The notes under the pieces are model-generated. The model did not search any database, had not been told where the DNA came from, and saw only the letters and a program-made list of their open reading frames with translations. The translations under genes and the position numbers were made by a program. Positions 63,239-64,000 of a stretch of 64,000 bases of DNA are shown one piece after another. The first letter of the stretch is position 1, and each line of letters starts with the position of its first letter. Origin of the DNA: Streptomyces endophytica (lineage in GTDB: Bacteria > Actinomycetota > Actinomycetes > Streptomycetales > Streptomycetaceae); NCBI RefSeq assembly GCF_026153355.1, contig NZ_CP110636.1:2604001-2668000 (forward strand), in the 5' to 3' direction.

Positions 63239-64000
63239 TCAGGACGCGCTGCCCGCCTTCCAGTCGGACCAGGAGAGGTTCCAGCCGTTGAGGCCGTTGT
63301 CCGGCTGGACCATCCGGTCGTGGGAGTTCTTCACGATGACGACGTCGCCGACCAGCGACTCGTTGAAGAACCACTTGCCGGGGGTGTCGCCCCCGCCGCC
63401 CTTGTTGTCGCGCAGGCCGACGCAGCCGTGGCTGGTGCCGGAGTTGCCGAAGACGGAGGAGGGGCCCCAGTAGTTGCCGTGGATGAAGGTGCCGGACGAC
63501 GACAGCCGCATGGCGTGCGGGACGTCCTTGATGTCGTACTCACCGCCGAAGCCGACCGTCGAGCCGTCCATCCGGGTCTGCTCGAACTTCTCCGAGATCA
63601 CCATCTGGCCGTTGTAGGTGGGGTGCTCGGGGCTGCCGCCGGAGATCGGGACCCGCTTGAGGACCTTGCCGTCCCGCTTGACCGTCATGGTCTGGGTGTT
63701 CATGTCGACCGTGGAGACCTGCGAGCGGCCGATCGTGAAGGTCACCGTCTTGGACTGCACGCCGGTGATGCCGTTGCCGCCCTTCACACCGTCCAGGTCG
63801 ATCTTCATCGTGATCTTGGAGCCGGCCTTCCAGTAGTCCTCCGGCCGGAAGTCCAGGCGCTGGGACCCGAACCAGTGGCCGACGACCTCCTGGCCGCTGC
63901 TGGAGCTCACCTTGATGTGGGACTGGACGTCCTTCTTGTTGGTGATCACCTTGTCGAAGTTGAAGGACACCGGCATGCCGACGCCGACGGTCTTGCCGTT
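63239..64000 (-). CDS. L,D-transpeptidase (YkuD), 5' end outside the window
   Basis: About 253 residues are visible, running from the window edge (NGKTVGVGMPVSFNFD) to KAGSAS. The first part is an Ig-like domain of the actinobacterial Ldt type; the YkuD catalytic domain follows with FIHGNYWGPSSVFGNSGTSH and the active-site Cys in SHGCVGLRD. It forms 3-3 crosslinks in peptidoglycan outside the membrane; the missing N-terminus should hold the lipoprotein signal and another Ig-like domain. It converges on the oxidoreductase gene with a shared terminator. Confidence 0.93.
   Translation of the reverse strand, partial: NGKTVGVGMPVSFNFDKVITNKKDVQSHIKVSSSSGQEVVGHWFGSQRLDFRPEDYWKAGSKITMKIDLDGVKGGNGITGVQSKTVTFTIGRSQVSTVDMNTQTMTVKRDGKVLKRVPISGGSPEHPTYNGQMVISEKFEQTRMDGSTVGFGGEYDIKDVPHAMRLSSSGTFIHGNYWGPSSVFGNSGTSHGCVGLRDNKGGGGDTPGKWFFNESLVGDVVIVKNSHDRMVQPDNGLNGWNLSWSDWKAGSAS

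Overview
The window is high-GC actinobacterial chromosome, almost certainly Streptomyces. The evidence is G/C-saturated third codon positions, many GTG starts, an hrdD-type sigma factor behind a SigR-type promoter, an XRE/DUF397 pair, a GPP34 protein, the F420 gene fbiC and an IS701-like element. I cannot name the species.

Region by region. 1-2475: a partial gene, then an XRE regulator followed by a 42-residue peptide gene and a 104-residue gene. 2668-9207: a catabolic cluster (two luciferase-like monooxygenases, an SDR, an amidohydrolase and an aldehyde dehydrogenase). 9441-16277: a PHP hydrolase, another luciferase-like oxidoreductase, a LuxR-type regulator, a secreted HAD phosphatase, a subtilase and a VOC protein. 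16405-21751: fbiC, a D-2-hydroxyacid dehydrogenase and an ADP-ribosylglycohydrolase. 21898-23284: an IS701-like element that split a tandem repeat. 23445-31507: a sodium/solute symporter, an SDR, an aminotransferase, an orphan gene sharing the catabolic operator, an XRE/DUF397 pair and a GPP34 protein. 31748-41110: a D-Ala-D-Ala carboxypeptidase with a very long charged N-terminus, a GT39-like membrane protein, a decayed ArsR gene beside a PEP-mutase-family gene, recQ and a GYD protein. 41112-46296: an island between a copy of the 3' end of tRNA-Arg and the tRNA itself. It holds a MerR gene, cspA, a DEAD-box helicase and a decayed duplicate of the MerR module. 46419-56351: TetR and MarR regulators, a DHA2 transporter, an M6-like protease, a LigB-type dioxygenase, a questin-oxidase-like protein, a PPOX-fold protein and an acetyltransferase. 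56412-62014: hrdD, then fruR-fruK-fruA. 62277-64000: an imine-reductase-like enzyme behind an HxlR-like operator and a truncated L,D-transpeptidase.

Two themes tie the window together. A 15-bp palindrome, CTGACGnnnYGTCAG, lies before four transcription units (2668, 4755, 26248, 28112), with a degenerate fifth copy, and defines a regulon whose repressor is not visible here. FbiC makes the precursor of coenzyme F420, the cofactor of several luciferase-fold families like those encoded nearby.

Eight otherwise intact genes or genes of mobile elements have one base missing in a G or C run (near 3098, 22100, 28602, 30982, 32662, 59454 and 61250, plus 36810 in a gene that is decayed anyway). Adding one base restores a whole number of codons in each of the first seven. 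I read this as a homopolymer error of the sequencing rather than seven real mutations, and annotate those genes as single CDSs.
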